The translations under genes were made by a program, and so were the position numbers. A stretch of 64,000 nucleotides of DNA from Tethya wilhelma. Taxonomy: Eukaryota; Porifera; Demospongiae; Tethyida; Tethyidae. The DNA is taken from assembly GCA_964030475.1 (NCBI GenBank), contig CAXIPT010000012.1:1498318-1562317 (forward strand), written 5' to 3'. The notes beneath the pieces were generated by a model. The model was not told where the DNA came from. It saw nothing but the letters and a program-made list of their open reading frames with translations, and made no database searches. Below are positions 33,660-45,213 of this stretch, in pieces. Position 1 is the stretch's first letter. Every line of letters starts with the position of its first letter.

Positions 33660-33740
33660 GTCCATTCACGTGATATTTGGTACCAGGCCTTCCCCCAGCA
33701 AAATAACACAACTAAAAAGGGGAAGGCCTGGGAACGAGGC
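33660..33740 (-). repeat. Terminal inverted repeat, helicase-side end
   Basis: Reverse complement of 1331-1410: ends GGCCTGGGAACGAGGC with the subterminal CATTCACGTGATATTTGGTA. The final TA of the consensus is missing and no 9-bp duplication matches the flank at 24410-24418. Confidence 0.8.
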
Positions 33741-34123
33741 AGGGCACGCACACAATTTTCTTAGACATGCCGTAACTGCCCTGAGTAACAGTTGGAACAT
33801 TCTTATGGGATAAAAAAGCCTTCATGCTAGGAACTAGCCACACGTCGAAAGCCAGCTTACAATTTAGAAACAATAGAAAGCTAACTTACAAGTAGTTACT
33901 TTGAGAGATAATTTAGAACAAGAAATATGAGCAAGAAAGCTTGGATACTTGCACAAACCAGCTAGCTATATAATCAGCTCCCTAGAGTGATCAACGCTGA
34001 TGAAGTTAGTGCAAGTGGAAAATGGGTGGGGCTGTACACGTGAATGGACGTGTTTTAGCAAAAGTGGGCGTGGCTACCCAAAAATTTTTTGTGCACAATT
34101 GTTACAAAAACCTTTTCAAAAAT

Positions 34124-34139
34124 CCTAGATCCGCCACTG
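34124..34139. repeat. Single CAGTGGCGG-type MITE end
   Basis: AATCCTAGATCCGCCACTG closes a sequence with AAAAGTGGGCGTGGCTACCC; the left end was not recognised. Confidence 0.5.
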
Positions 34140-34149
34140 TGATAGTGTA

Positions 34150-36405
34150 TACACTCTACAATCTGACGGAACAACTAAGTATGGCAATCATTTTATGACA
34201 TTTGATGTTACAACTGTCAATGAAGCATTTTCACTTGGCTTGAGACATGTAATTTCTGGATCTGCCCAAACTACATGCACTTGAAACTTTAATTGAAATA
34301 CTGGACAATCTAGATGTGGTTCAAAAGGAAATTGAAGAATCATGTGTATCATCAACGATTATAATTATTAAAACTAAAAAAACAATATGTCAGACCTCCA
34401 TACTGCTGAGAAATTTTTGTCCATGATCTTATCCAATTGCAGAGCTAGTATCCTGCCAGAAGTGGTGTCAGATTGGGAAAAGGTGACAACTGGAAAGTGT
34501 GAGCAGCTCTCTCAAATTATCAATTTTTCTGTGAACTGGTCGGGTTAGCTGAATCAGCAGAGGAGACTGAAGGTTTGGGAGTCAACTTCTGAAGAAATTG
34601 AAGGACAATTTCTAGTCTGGATGCTTGAAACACTTCCGTACCTTCTTACGACATCAGGGAATCAGTAAAGTCTCCTTGTCTTCTTTTGGTTTAACAGCAA
34701 TTTCTATGATGCTTCTGGTGTTTTTTTCCTCAAATCATCTATGGTGGTTCCAATTGGCTTTTTCAAGGTGTACTAAAATCTTCTATATATATATCACAGG
34801 ATGAAAGGCTCTGGGTATTATTGATAAACTTGTCACAGGACCATTTTGGAGGTACTTATCTACATCGTCAGTTTCAATTTTACAGATAAGTGAAACGTAT
34901 ACCAAAATGCGTGAGAACTTCCAGAAGTACAATGATGAGGCAAAACCTGTCATCAAGAACGAGCTACTGTTATTTCTAGTAAAGATGAGGTCATGAGTTT
35001 TCTATTTGAGGAAGCGGAATGTGATCATTTAGTCCTGCAGTTGTTGTTCATGAGTTTCACTCTAACTATAGAAAGGCTGTTAGCTGACCATCTACCAGAG
35101 GGGAGAGTATCACAACGTTACAGATCCGTAGCAGAAACTGTGTCTGTTGCAATGATGAATGTTGTTCCTGACAATTCTCAATGGGCTAAATGGCTTAGAA
35201 ACCTAATTCATCATACCTTGTATTTGATTCTTATATTATTCTCTCATCTCAGAACAAAACATCAGCATGGCTATGTTCCAAAACAACTAAAGAGAAAGAA
35301 GGACTACTTAATGCTGCTGGAAAACTTACTAAAGTACATCGATAAAATTTTAAAGCCAGAAAAGAACTTAATCACTTGGCAGTAATACGACAAAAAGAGC
35401 AACAATTAATTAAAAATACAGAAATATGGACTGTGAATGACGAGTAATCAGGTTGAAGAACAGCTAACCCACTTAACTCTTAATTAGATTTTATGAATAT
35501 TTAATTAACCTAGGTTTTTCTACATTTTTGTTCTTGCTTTAGCCTTAGCCAGTAGCTAGTTGAGTTTATGGTTGTACTAAGCCATGGCTATATCAAATTA
35601 ATTCTAGGTTTGCTTTTATTAACTTTAAAAGCTTGCAAAAACGGAAGGGGTCAAAGTTCGCCAAACGACCTGCATACTTTAGGCTTTTTTTCCAGCTTGA
35701 AGAGCAGCACTGCAAAAGCAGGTATAGCCTAAGCCTCCCTGCACCTCCATAGCTAGCGTCAAGCTTCTCCTTCAAAGCACTAAGAAAAAAACGTGAGTTT
35801 AAAACAAAAGGTCACGATCTCGCCGCGATCGCGACCTTTGAACTCTAAAGCCTATATCTCCCCTCCTACTAATCAGACCTGACTCTTGGTATTTTAGTAG
35901 AGCGCTTGCTTACCTAACTGCACAGCAAGTCTAAAGCTCATAGCTAAAACGCTATGGCTTAAAATAAAAAAATGCGAAAAATCGCAGATTACGCGATCGT
36001 TGAATACGCGTGTGCGGATAAATCCGTCTACCGGCCCTAAAGAGTTAAAGGGTTAGAAAGCTAAATTAGATGCTCTAAAAGCCCAGTTAAATTTCTGTCG
36101 GAAGGTTATTGGTCAGCCAAGTGCTGATAAACAACTTTACCAATTCTTTAACAGTTAAAAAACTGGCTAGAATTTGTCAACTGTCTGATTCTAGTCAGAA
36201 ATATAAAAACCAAACACTTAAGATGTGCTTAAAGACCCTAAACTTCTGCTTTACCAACAGATTACTCATTTGTTCAATTGTGATGGGATAGACAACTGGT
36301 ACGAGGCAACTATTTTGTCGTATGACAAAGAGTCTTATCAATTTTGTGTAGTCTATGATGGTGATGAAGAAGTGTTTGCTCTTCCTTTGCTAGATTATAC
36401 TTGAA
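34150..36405 (+). pseudogene. Unnamed metazoan-type family ending in a Tudor-like module, interrupted by a TTAA element
   Basis: Fragments in order: HFMTFDVTTVNEAFSLGLRH, VISGSAQT, NMSDLHTAEKFLSMILSNCR, ILPEVVSDWEKV, FYDASGVFFLKSSMVV, KALGIIDKLVTGPFWRYL, SILQISETYTKMRENF, LADHLPEG (35081 on), AETVSVAM, then after the inserted element KLDALKAQLNFCRKVIGQ and KLLLYQQITHLFNCDGIDNW, YEATILSYDKESYQF, DGDEEVFALPLLD to the stop near 36403. I remember this order from uncharacterised coral and sponge proteins of about 700-800 aa, with no known function. Many frameshifts and stops. The end module is the same as at 23337-23759. Confidence 0.5.
35477..36044. mobile_element. TTAA-flanked element E, copy 1
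   Basis: TTAA at 35473-35476 and 36045-36048; right end GGCCCTAAAGAG, left end CTCTTAATTAG (the left is shortened compared with copy 2 at 52737-53352). Contains a GGTCACGATCTCGCCGCGAT palindrome. The insertion splits the reading frame of 34150-36405, which proves the boundaries. Confidence 0.85.
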
Positions 36406-36427
36406 ACGTGCTGAATTACAGATTTTA

Positions 36428-36700
36428 CAAGTGAAAAAAACATTGGAAATGTATTGAGATAGGAATGGCCAAAATTCGTAAAAAGAAAGCAAACAAGATG
36501 GAATGGCTGTTTGAGTGTGTGCAGAATTGTTCCTGTGTGGGCTACATGTAGTACTCTTTTCCATATTGATCAAGTCCCTCATGTTGCCCATAGGAATAAT
36601 TCTTTACACAATCAAACAGCCATTCCATCTTGTTTGCTTTCTTTTTACGAATTTTGGCCATTCCTATGTCTCAATACATTTCCAATGTTTTTTTCACTTG
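36428..36700. mobile_element. C-type palindromic MITE
   Basis: CAAGTGAAAAAAACATTGG and the following AATGGCCAAAATTCGTAAAA, AAGATGGAATGGCTG form arms of about 90 bases that recur inverted. Other copies: 28340, 42219 (half), 44972, 55671, 56728. Confidence 0.9.
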
Positions 36701-36929
36701 TTTGTTCTCATTTTTTCATAATTCTCCGAATCACATTTGAGTTTGCGTGTATATGGTAGTTACTTGTACACTATCAGCATGGAAATTATAGCATATATGC
36801 TATCAGCATGGCAGTATCAAAGTTTCGGCAGCATCATCAGCCTCAGGAGGCTGCTTCTTAGATTCTACTGGCTTTTCTCATCTTCTCATAGTGACAACTA
36901 TAATATAAGTGCAACTAAGTATTCACCTC

Positions 36930-37515
36930 ATAAACATTGAAGACTGAAATGTTACAGAGAGTTTAGCACAACCAGAAATCTTCAGGTAAAGCAGGAGGCC
37001 ACGAATATTCCGATTCCAAATAACGCACACTTGTCTATCTGGAAAAGGTCGTCATTTTGCAGTTTCAAGTAGGTTATGAATTATGCATGAGTGTAGAAAT
37101 GAATGGCGGCTATACAGAGAAGGCGCTTTTGCCCTTGTATCTAGCGACTCAATGAGAGACATGAAAAAACGATGCCAAAAGGACCTGAAGACAAAGAAAC
37201 CACGAATATTCTTTCAAGAATCAGCTTCTGAAAGTGAGCACTCTTTGAGAAAAGTCGTGCCAAGATAGAAGAAGAAGAAGAAGAAGAAGAAGATGGAGAA
37301 AATTGGAGGTTTGGCATACTTTAGTTTGGTACTTTAGCGATGGTTTTAGGCCATGTTTTTGGGCTCATTAGAAAGAGAATGAGCTAAATAGAAACTTTAA
37401 GAAGCCTTTTAGTGCCAAGCACTCAGTTTTTGCAGAGTTATTCGCGTGAATATTTGTATTGCGCTAATGGGGCATCCGTGCCATTCCTATGTACCCAGTA
37501 CTACCGTACTGGGAA
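36930..37515. mobile_element. D unit, copy 1
   Basis: Contains AATAACGCACACTTG, GAATTATGCATGA, CTTGTATCTAGCGACTCAA, a GAA repeat (37268-37297), then TTAGTGCCAAGCACTCAG, TTATTCGCGTGAATATTTG and the terminal CCCAGTACTACCGTACTGGG. It sits immediately after a C MITE, as do the copies at 55950 and 57000. No transposase. Confidence 0.75.
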
Positions 37516-38400
37516 TTAAATAAATTGAAATCAGTGTGTCAAATATAAAATATCAATTGTAATTATAAGAAATTAATATTTTATTTCATATGCATGCAAA
37601 ATACCACTGGAGGTAGTTCGTACGCGTGTGTATACATATATCGTAATATCAGTGCCCATATATAATTATTAAAATTAATAATTTTCGGTTGTGCCACATA
37701 CCGTATGCTCATTTTACAGAGAAAATATTTAAAATTGTGTTGAAGAAATTGACTGGTAAAAGTATCGTCATATCAAGGCAAAATTATTGGAAAGCACTTG
37801 ACATGCAAGCTGTGGCATACACAACTGGTGATAATGGGGTAGGCAGGCATCAATTACTTCTAAAATATTGAGTATACTGTACAGCTATAGGTAGCTAATT
37901 GCCATTATACACCAATTTATTTGGAAATTAATATATGAATTTAAAAAATTATGACTATACATTATAAAAAAATAAGTAATGTGAACATAATAATTACAAT
38001 TTTTTTTTGTTATCTTAGCTAATCAAAACCAATTCTATGTTGTACCACTTTTGTAAAATTAACTGATTGTCAATGTCAACACTTCTGTGGATATACATGA
38101 GAGCTAAACCACTAAGTCTGTTACCACCCATGGTTGAACGTAGCCACGTTTTTAAAATGTGACCGAATTTTGGAAAACCGACCAATTCGAGCAATCCGCG
38201 AATTCTGAGATAGCAATCGCATTATAATCTAAGTCATTGCAGCTAGCTATTTTCCAAATTTGAAGTGGCTAGGCGCTATAGTTTTGGAGATATGAGCTCA
38301 AATATAACGACAGTTCATTCCAATTTTACTCGCTACTAGTGGCAGGATTGGGGCAAGCACGAGTAAGCGCATGCGCATAGAGTTTTGCATGTAGGAATAG
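37516..38400. other. AT-rich stretch without a recognised gene
   Basis: Only short open frames with A/T-biased codons. No long inverted repeat found. Confidence 0.45.
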
Positions 38401-38475
38401 ACTTGTTGCAGGCTCTCCCCTATATACTCACTGTGAAAGGGGAGCCTAGTAGGTTATGTGGGAATGAGGCTAGTG
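38401..38475. repeat. Possible remnant of a TAGCC-end element
   Basis: ACTTGTTGCAGGCTCTCCCC ... GGGGAGCC ... GGGAATGAGGCTA mimics the two terminal blocks of the TAGCC family with almost nothing between. Degraded; weak call. Confidence 0.35.
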
Positions 38476-39039
38476 CATATTGTTTGTATGGCATAATTAT
38501 ACAAGAGATACTTGACTTGTTGTTGACAGAATACTTGTTGATTTTTTTTGAGTCTGCAGTTATTCTCATTACTGCTCAGGCAGGACTCCATTGATTCTCT
38601 CTTGCCAGTTAACAGTTACTCTCCTGGTTACCTACACCGGGGGTTTCAGCATCATGCATGCATTGAAGCTTAGCAGCTAGCTGTTGTATCAGTTCTGAGT
38701 TATTGGCAGTTCAATAGCTTCTCAGACTTTGCCTTGTTCCAATGCTTTTTACCGCACTACCCATTCCTACACTACTTATTTTTTTGAAATTTTTACGTGT
38801 TAAATGTATTAGCAGCGTAAATACTCTAACTCTAATAGCAGCATAAATATGCTTATACTTTATTGGCAGCATGATGGATAATTTTTAAAAAATTAAATAG
38901 CATTTTGCTATTTTGATATTTTGCTATTTTATGATGTCATCAACGTTAGGCTTTGTAAGCCACGTGAGTATATTAAAAAGTGAAAGGTGAGACTTATAAA
39001 CTAATTCTCAGAGATGCAGGTAAGTTTTTATTTAATATA
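38476..39039. other. Spacer without a recognised gene
   Basis: Contains three loose copies of an AGCAGC(G/A)TAAATA block near 38810-38870, otherwise featureless. Confidence 0.4.
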
Positions 39040-39960
39040 GAAGACATGAGCAAAGTTTAAGGGTTACAATAGGGTTAGAATCAGGACATAAGACATGATA
39101 GGCGGTCTAGGGGTTGCTGAGGCTAACAAGTAATTAAGGCCAGGGGTTGTACTATGGCTGGAAGAAAACTGACTAAGTTAGGTCTAGGGGTTGCACTAGG
39201 GATGTGATCAGGACATAGCTACAAATCATTGAAATCAGCGGTGCATAAAAAATTATTAGTACTATTTTAGGTAGGAGGACATAATCATAATAAGCTAGTT
39301 AGACCGGGAAGGGAGCAGGACACAAGTGAGTGTAGCTATAGTGCATCAATACAAATTTAGTGAGCTATGTTAAGGTTAACTGACATGTATATAATACATT
39401 ACATGAGCTTAAAAAATACCTATTATATAACCCTACCTAGCAAATACATTGATGTGTATTTTATACATGAGCTTACCAAAGCAAATACTTTTTTCACTTC
39501 TCAGATCAACAGCCTATGTTACTGAGTGATTGATGTAATTGCAGTAAATGTCTGCCAAACCTTGAAGATAAGTAAAATGTGTAATCATAAAACCAACACA
39601 GCCATGGCCAGTTGATCGTCAATCCTTATAAGAGATAAAGGGGTAGATAAGCTAGATCTAGGGTTTGGACAAGCACTGGGACCAGGATATATATAAGCTA
39701 GGTCTATAGGGGAAACCAGTTGGACTATGGCATATGGCCAGGACATAAGCTAGGTCTAGGGCCTAGTCCAACCCCTAGACCTAGCTTATGTCCTGGTTCC
39801 AACCCTAGTCCAACTCTTAAACCTATAGCTTATGTCGTGGCTGGGGCCAGGACATAAGCTATAGGTCAAAGGGTTGGACTAGCTAGGGCTGGGGCCAGAA
39901 CATATATATAAGCTAGATCTACCTGAAGTTGGACTAGGGCTGGCTGCATGGGACCAAGTA
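39040..39960. repeat. Degenerate minisatellite with an inverted block
   Basis: Variants of AGGTCTAGGGGTTG, GGACTAGGGCTGG and CCAGGACATAAGCTA recur with irregular spacing, densest at 39640-39950. At 39740-39840 the same words appear on the opposite strand (CCTAGTCCAACCCCTAGACC), making a hairpin-prone centre. Confidence 0.7.
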
Positions 39961-40980
39961 GACAGTAATTGGACTCGGGCTAGTTGCACCCATCTCTCAC
40001 TGAAAGATCGACAAGATTTTGCCACAAAGGGAACTGCCTGGAACAAACAGAGTATCAAACCTCTTGGGATATGACTATAATTATATGTGCATGTTCATTC
40101 TATAGGTCAAGATGTTGACTATAGTGCTGTGTCCAAGACAGCGCATGACTATAATACAATGTCATAAGAAATTTGTACCTATAAAACTTAAATATTCCGG
40201 GAGTAGTTTATAATTATGCTAACTTTATCCAATTAAGTCTTGCTTGCCTAGTTCAAAATTGAATTATTTATTGAAAATTGAATTATTTTAGTCCAAGTAG
40301 TTCATCTGTCAATTTTGCACTCACTATAAAGTTATATTTAAACCACAATACGTAATTATAATTGGAACATGCATGCATGCCTACTAGGGTCTTATCAAAA
40401 ATATTCTCGGTAAGTTATAGTTAATGCACGGTAGCAGGGAATTATGGTAATAAACGTGATTTTTATGTTGCAATAATTCCTGCATCAACTGTTATATATC
40501 CCGTTTCTGATTGGTCAAATTTTTCGACGTGCCTTAAATTCACCTTAGTATCAGCTCCGTTCAGTTTTAAGTCAGATTCATTTAGAAAGAAGCAGAAGCC
40601 AAAATATAGTGAGTTTCTTCTACCTGGTTCAGTCCTCAAACAGACTTTGTCCAGAAAAAGCGCTTGAAGTACACGAGCAATTTCAACGTATCCAGAAAAC
40701 TCAGCAAACTAAACTAAATGCTACTTATTTCAGAATAACAGTGGCTTTGTTTTAGTAGTCTACACTAAGTCTAAACAATCATCAGAAAATACTAAACTCT
40801 CTTTCAGAAGAGGCAGGTGCTAAAACATTTCGTTGCCTCATCTTTTTGTCAGTCCTCTTGCATGTTTAATGGTTCAAAGTTCGATTTAATTGTGTTTCTA
40901 AACCCAACCCACTTGTTACCCATGACTGAGCAGTAATTTCTTTACTGTACATACAGCATTGCTGCAATATTACATATAAT
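39961..40980. other. Spacer without a recognised gene
   Basis: A weak fold near 40425-40495 (GGTAGCAGGGAATTATGGTAA against GCAATAATTCCTGC) resembles the hairpin at 58703. No coding region. Confidence 0.4.
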
Positions 40981-40982
40981 AT

Positions 40983-42148
40983 GTGAGGCTCCAAGGGAAA
41001 ACCGGACGTTTGGGAAATTATTGTTTTTAGAGTTTATTTCGCGTTTTTGCGCGAATTTTTTTTTACTGCACAGGTGGCTAATTTTCATCTGACGCACCCT
41101 TTTGGGACTTAGAAAATTTTTGCAAGGTCATCTCTAGGAAAAGGTCGTTACAATTAAATATGTTTAGAGCTTGAAATTTGACTGTTTTACTTGTACTTAG
41201 TGTTTGCAGAGCTGAGTGTTCATCTGCAGATAAAAAAAACAAAGGTAGAGAGCAACAGATATTGCTCAACTCAGTGCTAGCTAGCTATAGCTATAGTCTC
41301 AGTGACTTTCACCGTGATTGCCCATAATTTGCCATTGCTGTCATGATGGCCTTTCGTGTCTGCTTTGATTTTCTACATAATCAGTCAGTGATCAGTCAAG
41401 AAGTCGACATAGCTGAGTACATGCAGCAGCAGTGATCCAATGCTTGAATGTGGCATGCTGGCTCAGTAGTGACTCTGACTGCACTGCAAGTTGTGAAGTC
41501 AAAGGCTTGAGAGTCAGATGATGAGCTTAATAACTCAGTTTTCTGTGATTATACATACTTTACTAGTTTCAGAAGTCTGCATTGATCAGTAGCCTAGTAG
41601 GCTGAATAAGGCATGCAGCTCAGTAAGTTGAGACTTGTGACACCATATTATTATCATAAATTATTATGGTAATAGAATCATGTATGCATAAAGTTGGATT
41701 GTATACAGTGGCTGTATCTGTGGAGATGAACTTCTGCAGAGGCTTTTGATCACTTCTCACAATCTGATTGAGTGAAACAATACTTAATGAGTTTATTTCA
41801 CTTGCTTTCATATATAGGCAGTCTCTGGCAGAATGTATATGCAATCTTTCTCATCTTGTCCCTTCCAGTCTCCTCTTACCAATGGCCTCCAGGTGGTGGA
41901 TCTCACTCAGGCCCCTCTGGCTCACACCCATGAGGAGACAACTTGAAGAAATCAGAGTTTGAGTAGCAAACTGATAGTCAAGCTTGCATGCAATGTGTAT
42001 ACACTCCACATGACGACCTTTACCAGTGTGTTGACCTCGTGAAAAAATTCTAAGTCCCGAAAGGGTGCGTCAGATAAAAATTAGCGCACGGGTGCATTGC
42101 CCTACATCTCAGCATGCTCCACGCAAACTTTGAGGGGTGGAGCTGCTT
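40983..42148. mobile_element. F element, left half (interrupted)
   Basis: Begins GTGAGGCTCCAAGGGAAAAC, CGGACGTTTGGGAAATT and breaks off at CTTCTGTT (42141-42148). The remaining half is at 53550-54283, closing with CCCAAACGTCCGGGAGCCTC. A second F copy lies at 50987-51882. The MITE 41077-42085 is inserted inside this half. Confidence 0.7.
41077..42085. mobile_element. MITE with GCTAATTTTCATCTGACGCA ends and 9-bp target duplication
   Basis: Ends GCTAATTTTCATCTGACGCA / TGCGTCAGATAAAAATTAGC, extending inward through CCCTTTTGGGACTTAGAA. Flanks GCACAGGTG (41068-41076) and GCACGGGTG (42086-42094). The empty site is visible in the F copy at 51058-51080. The interior has no transposase. Confidence 0.85.
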
Positions 42149-42216
42149 CTGTTACATGCAGCTAGGGACAGGAACGTTGCCATGTTGAACTTTGACCTTT
42201 TTCTCTATTTATACAA
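42149..42216. repeat. H element left terminus, first copy
   Basis: ACATGCAGCTAGGGACAGGA and the following GTTGCCATGTTGAACTTTGA match 47624-47690 and the inverted terminus at 53484-53549. Cut off by a half C MITE at 42219. Confidence 0.75.
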
Positions 42217-42218
42217 GT

Positions 42219-42328
42219 GAAAAAAACATTGAAAATGTAATGAGACATAGGAATGGCCAAATCGTAAAAAAGAAAGCAAACAAGATGGAATGGCTGTTTG
42301 AGTGTGTGCAGAATCATTCCTGTGTATT
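42219..42328. mobile_element. Half of a C-type MITE
   Basis: Only the left arm is present (AAGTGAAAAAAACATTG ... AAGATGGAATGGCTGTTTGA); it joins directly to the LINE fragment, so the other arm was lost. Confidence 0.8.
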
Positions 42329-43085
42329 GTGAACAAGTTTGCCTGCTGAGGCAGAGCGTGTACTGCCTCTAGAGAATGTAACATAGTCATGTACATTGAA
42401 ATTGTCAGGTGGTTCCTTCAGGCATTTTATTAAGAATAGAATGTCTTGTATTTCATACCGTGGAAATATGTGGAGAGCTATTAGTCTAGCCTTGTACGAG
42501 AGATTAGTGTCACAGGGTTGGTTGAATAGAATAAATTTGGTGGCCCTTCTCTGCACTCGTTCTAACAATGAAATGTCTCTAATAAGGTTTGGTCTCCAAA
42601 TCTGAGAACAATATGTAAGGTGTGATCTCACTAAAGAGATATACAGTGATCTTCGGGTGGAGACTTGGGAAAAATGTGAGATAGTATGACAAATTAGGAA
42701 TAGAACTCTATATGCTTTAGAGCAGATGTAATTGTAATGGTCAGTCCATGATAAATTACTGGAGAGGAAAAGTCCAAGATCCCTAACGGTGTGCCAAGTA
42801 GCATATATACAAATGATGGGTCAATATGTTGAGGATTCTTGGGGGATATTCTGAGTACAGAACATTTAGTATCATTTAAGGTGAGATTGCACTCAATACA
42901 CCATGAAGACAAACTATCTAGATCTTGTTGAACAAGTTGGTGGTCTGTTGTTGACATAATACGTTGCAAGATCTTGGTGTCATCAGCAAAAGAGAAAGGG
43001 CTAGCATTGGATATAGACATAGGTAAGTCATTGATATAGATCAAGAAGAGAAGAGGTCCAAGTATGCTACCCCAGAGCGAACATA
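42314..43085 (-). pseudogene. LINE (non-LTR) reverse transcriptase, C-terminal fragment
   Basis: The minus strand reads GSILGPLLFLIYINDLPMSI, then FSFADDTKIL (the F-ADD catalytic motif), SLSSWCIECNLTLNDTKCSV, and in the second frame RSHLTYCSQIWRPNLIRDIS and LLERVQRRATKFIL to HNTQE. These are the fingers/palm end and thumb region of Jockey/CR1/RTE-like reverse transcriptases. One or two frameshifts near 42640-42700. 5' truncated at 43085, as usual for dead LINE copies. Confidence 0.85.
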
Positions 43086-43374
43086 TGGTGATGAAATTTT
43101 AGTCAAAAGGATGCAGACTTCCTGAAGTGCCTAGGTGGAAGCCAAACTAATTTTTTAGCCTATACAAAGTTCAGATCTCTGCAAAAATGTTCAAAAAGCT
43201 TACAATATATAGTCGCTAAAGTCATACCCGCTTAATGGAATGCAATTACTGTAGCTGCACTCATAGCCAATGACACTGCTTTGCCAGTGTTCTGCTTTTA
43301 TCAACACAATTACCCTTCTCATGAGGTAGCTGACCTCGAGTCCTGACGCAGAGTACTCAGACGAACTGAAAGAT

Positions 43375-44001
43375 TCTTCATCTGTGTGAGAAAGGGACAC
43401 ATCTCTAATAACTGACGATCTAAGATCAATTGCTTGAGTTGTAGAGGAAGACATTATGTGGCTGTGTGTGAATCTGGAACAACGTCCCTTACTAAGTCTT
43501 GTGATTCTGGTACTAATGTTGTACATCTTCTAAACTCAGAAACAACAGACTATATACTTCCCCTCACACAAGCATGTGGACCTATTCTGACAACCGTGTG
43601 TTGTTGCAGGATGATCCTACTTGTCAGAGCCAGAATGGTACAGGATACTGGAAGTCAACATGACTGACGCTCTGAAAAAGAAGCTGGCACTGACTGCAGA
43701 TGGAGAGCAGATAATGGCCATCATGACATTCGGATCTGTATAACAAGGGGAAAAGTCACAACTGTAAACATGTGAGGATTGGTATGAAGTTCAGGGATTG
43801 AGGAGAGTTGATGTTGACTTTTTTCAGTTCCAAGAATCTGGCTTGCTTCACATTTGATTAAAGACTATGTATGATTCTAGAACCTGATAGTTCTTCCCAA
43901 TTAGAAGTAGACATTACAGGGAAGATGCACATGCAGGCAACAGGGTGGACTTGTTGCCATTTAGACAAGACTTGCTGTCCCTGAGCTGACTCCTCGTATC
44001 T
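43375..44001 (+). pseudogene. BEL/Pao retrotransposon: zinc knuckle and aspartic protease part
   Basis: CVRKGHIS and then NCLSCRGRHYVAVCE form a paired zinc knuckle, followed by SGTNVVHLLNSETT, a frame change, and DTGSQ (protease active site as in DUF1758), then TDALKKKLALTADGEQIMAI and MTFGSV. This is the gag-pol junction of BEL/Pao. Frameshifts and stops are present. The reading resumes at 44813 beyond the G MITE. Confidence 0.75.
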
Positions 44002-44806
44002 CAGGTGCATTAAGGACTGGGACCAGCTAAAATTTTGACATCAAGGTGGTTATTCATGGTGCTATACCAGAAAATATATACATTATTTAGACTTCTTTTA
44101 AACATTATATGAAATGGGAATGTTTAATAATTAGAAAATTGATTTAATTAGCCACGCCCATCACAAGGATGAGTGGGTGTGGCACTATAAAGCGATGGAG
44201 GTCGATAGGCAAATTTACACAACACGGAATATAAGTGCCTAAGCTGGAGCGGTTTCACTGTGCTCAGCAGACTGCAGTTAATGTGGACAATATCCTCTAC
44301 TGCGTTTTAGCTAAAAATACACAGAATGCCAATTATGAGACAAAAACTTGTTTTTTTATGAAGCTAATTAACATATTTTGCGCTGTACGAGAGTAACAAT
44401 GTTTATTTTCTGAAAAGTAAAGAAATATTGTTGTTTACAGCCTAGTTTAGATCATACTTACCTCATTTACTGACGTCGTAAGAATTCCGTTCAAAGATTC
44501 TTGACTTTAGTGAGGCTACTTGCCATGTCATCTCAAGACCACGTGATCACTACAAACGCTGTACATACCAATATGAGCGATAGCTTAGAAATAACTAGCA
44601 AAAAGAAGCTAAATTAGCAGCAGAACTAAAAATACCTCTCACAAACTTTCACAGGCAGCTCACTTTCTTTTCTAAATGAGTCAATAAATGAACAGTCACG
44701 CAATGATCATATGACAAAAAAGGGCGTGTACTATAGATACTTACGGGGCGCGCGCCGTTTTTGCTGACTCAGCAATAATTCGTGGTCCCAGTCCTTAATG
44801 CACCTG
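44002..44806. mobile_element. G element: MITE with CAGGTGCATTAAGGACTGGG ends
   Basis: The ends CAGGTGCATTAAGGACTGGG and CCCAGTCCTTAATGCACCTG are exact inverted repeats of at least 23 bases. It interrupts the BEL/Pao frame. The interior has CACGCCCAT and TGACGTCGTAA blocks. A single G end is at 62462-62480. Confidence 0.85.
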
Positions 44807-44812
44807 AGATGG

Positions 44813-44962
44813 TCTCATTACTCACTCTTCATGCTGATGCTCAAGTATCAGAAGGTCGATCTTTAGACATAACAATGAAGTCGATGGACGCCTTTGGAAT
44901 TCCTTTTATGATCAATCACTTTACTATGAACTCTGCAACAAGGTGAAGTTTCATGAAGGAAG
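44813..44962 (+). pseudogene. BEL/Pao retrotransposon, pol continuation
   Basis: HADAQVSEGRSLDITMKSMD, then FYDQSLYYELCNKVKFHEGR, the stretch that precedes the reverse transcriptase in BEL/Pao pol. Cut by a C MITE at 44972. Confidence 0.65.
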
Positions 44963-44971
44963 ATATATATA

Positions 44972-45213
44972 TAAAAAAAAAACATTGGAAATGTAATGAG
45001 ACACAGGAATGGCTAAATCGTAAAAAGAACGCAAACAAGGTGTAAGGAATTCTTCCTGTGGGCAAAATGAGAGACTCAATAAGGAGATTGTTAAATGCAG
45101 CCCATACAGGAAGAATTCTGCACACACTCTAACAGCCATTCCATCTTGTTTGCGTTCTTTTTACGATTTAGCCATTCCTGTGTCTCATTACATTTCCAAT
45201 GTTTTTTTTACTT
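44972..45213. mobile_element. C-type palindromic MITE
   Basis: Arms AACATTGGAAATGTAATGAG, CACAGGAATGGCTAAATCGT and AGGAAGAATTC recur inverted to 45213. The loop is short. Confidence 0.9.

Noticed and set aside
44750..44765. GGGGCGCGCGCC block as a CpG-island promoter
   Set aside because: Too short and inside the G MITE.
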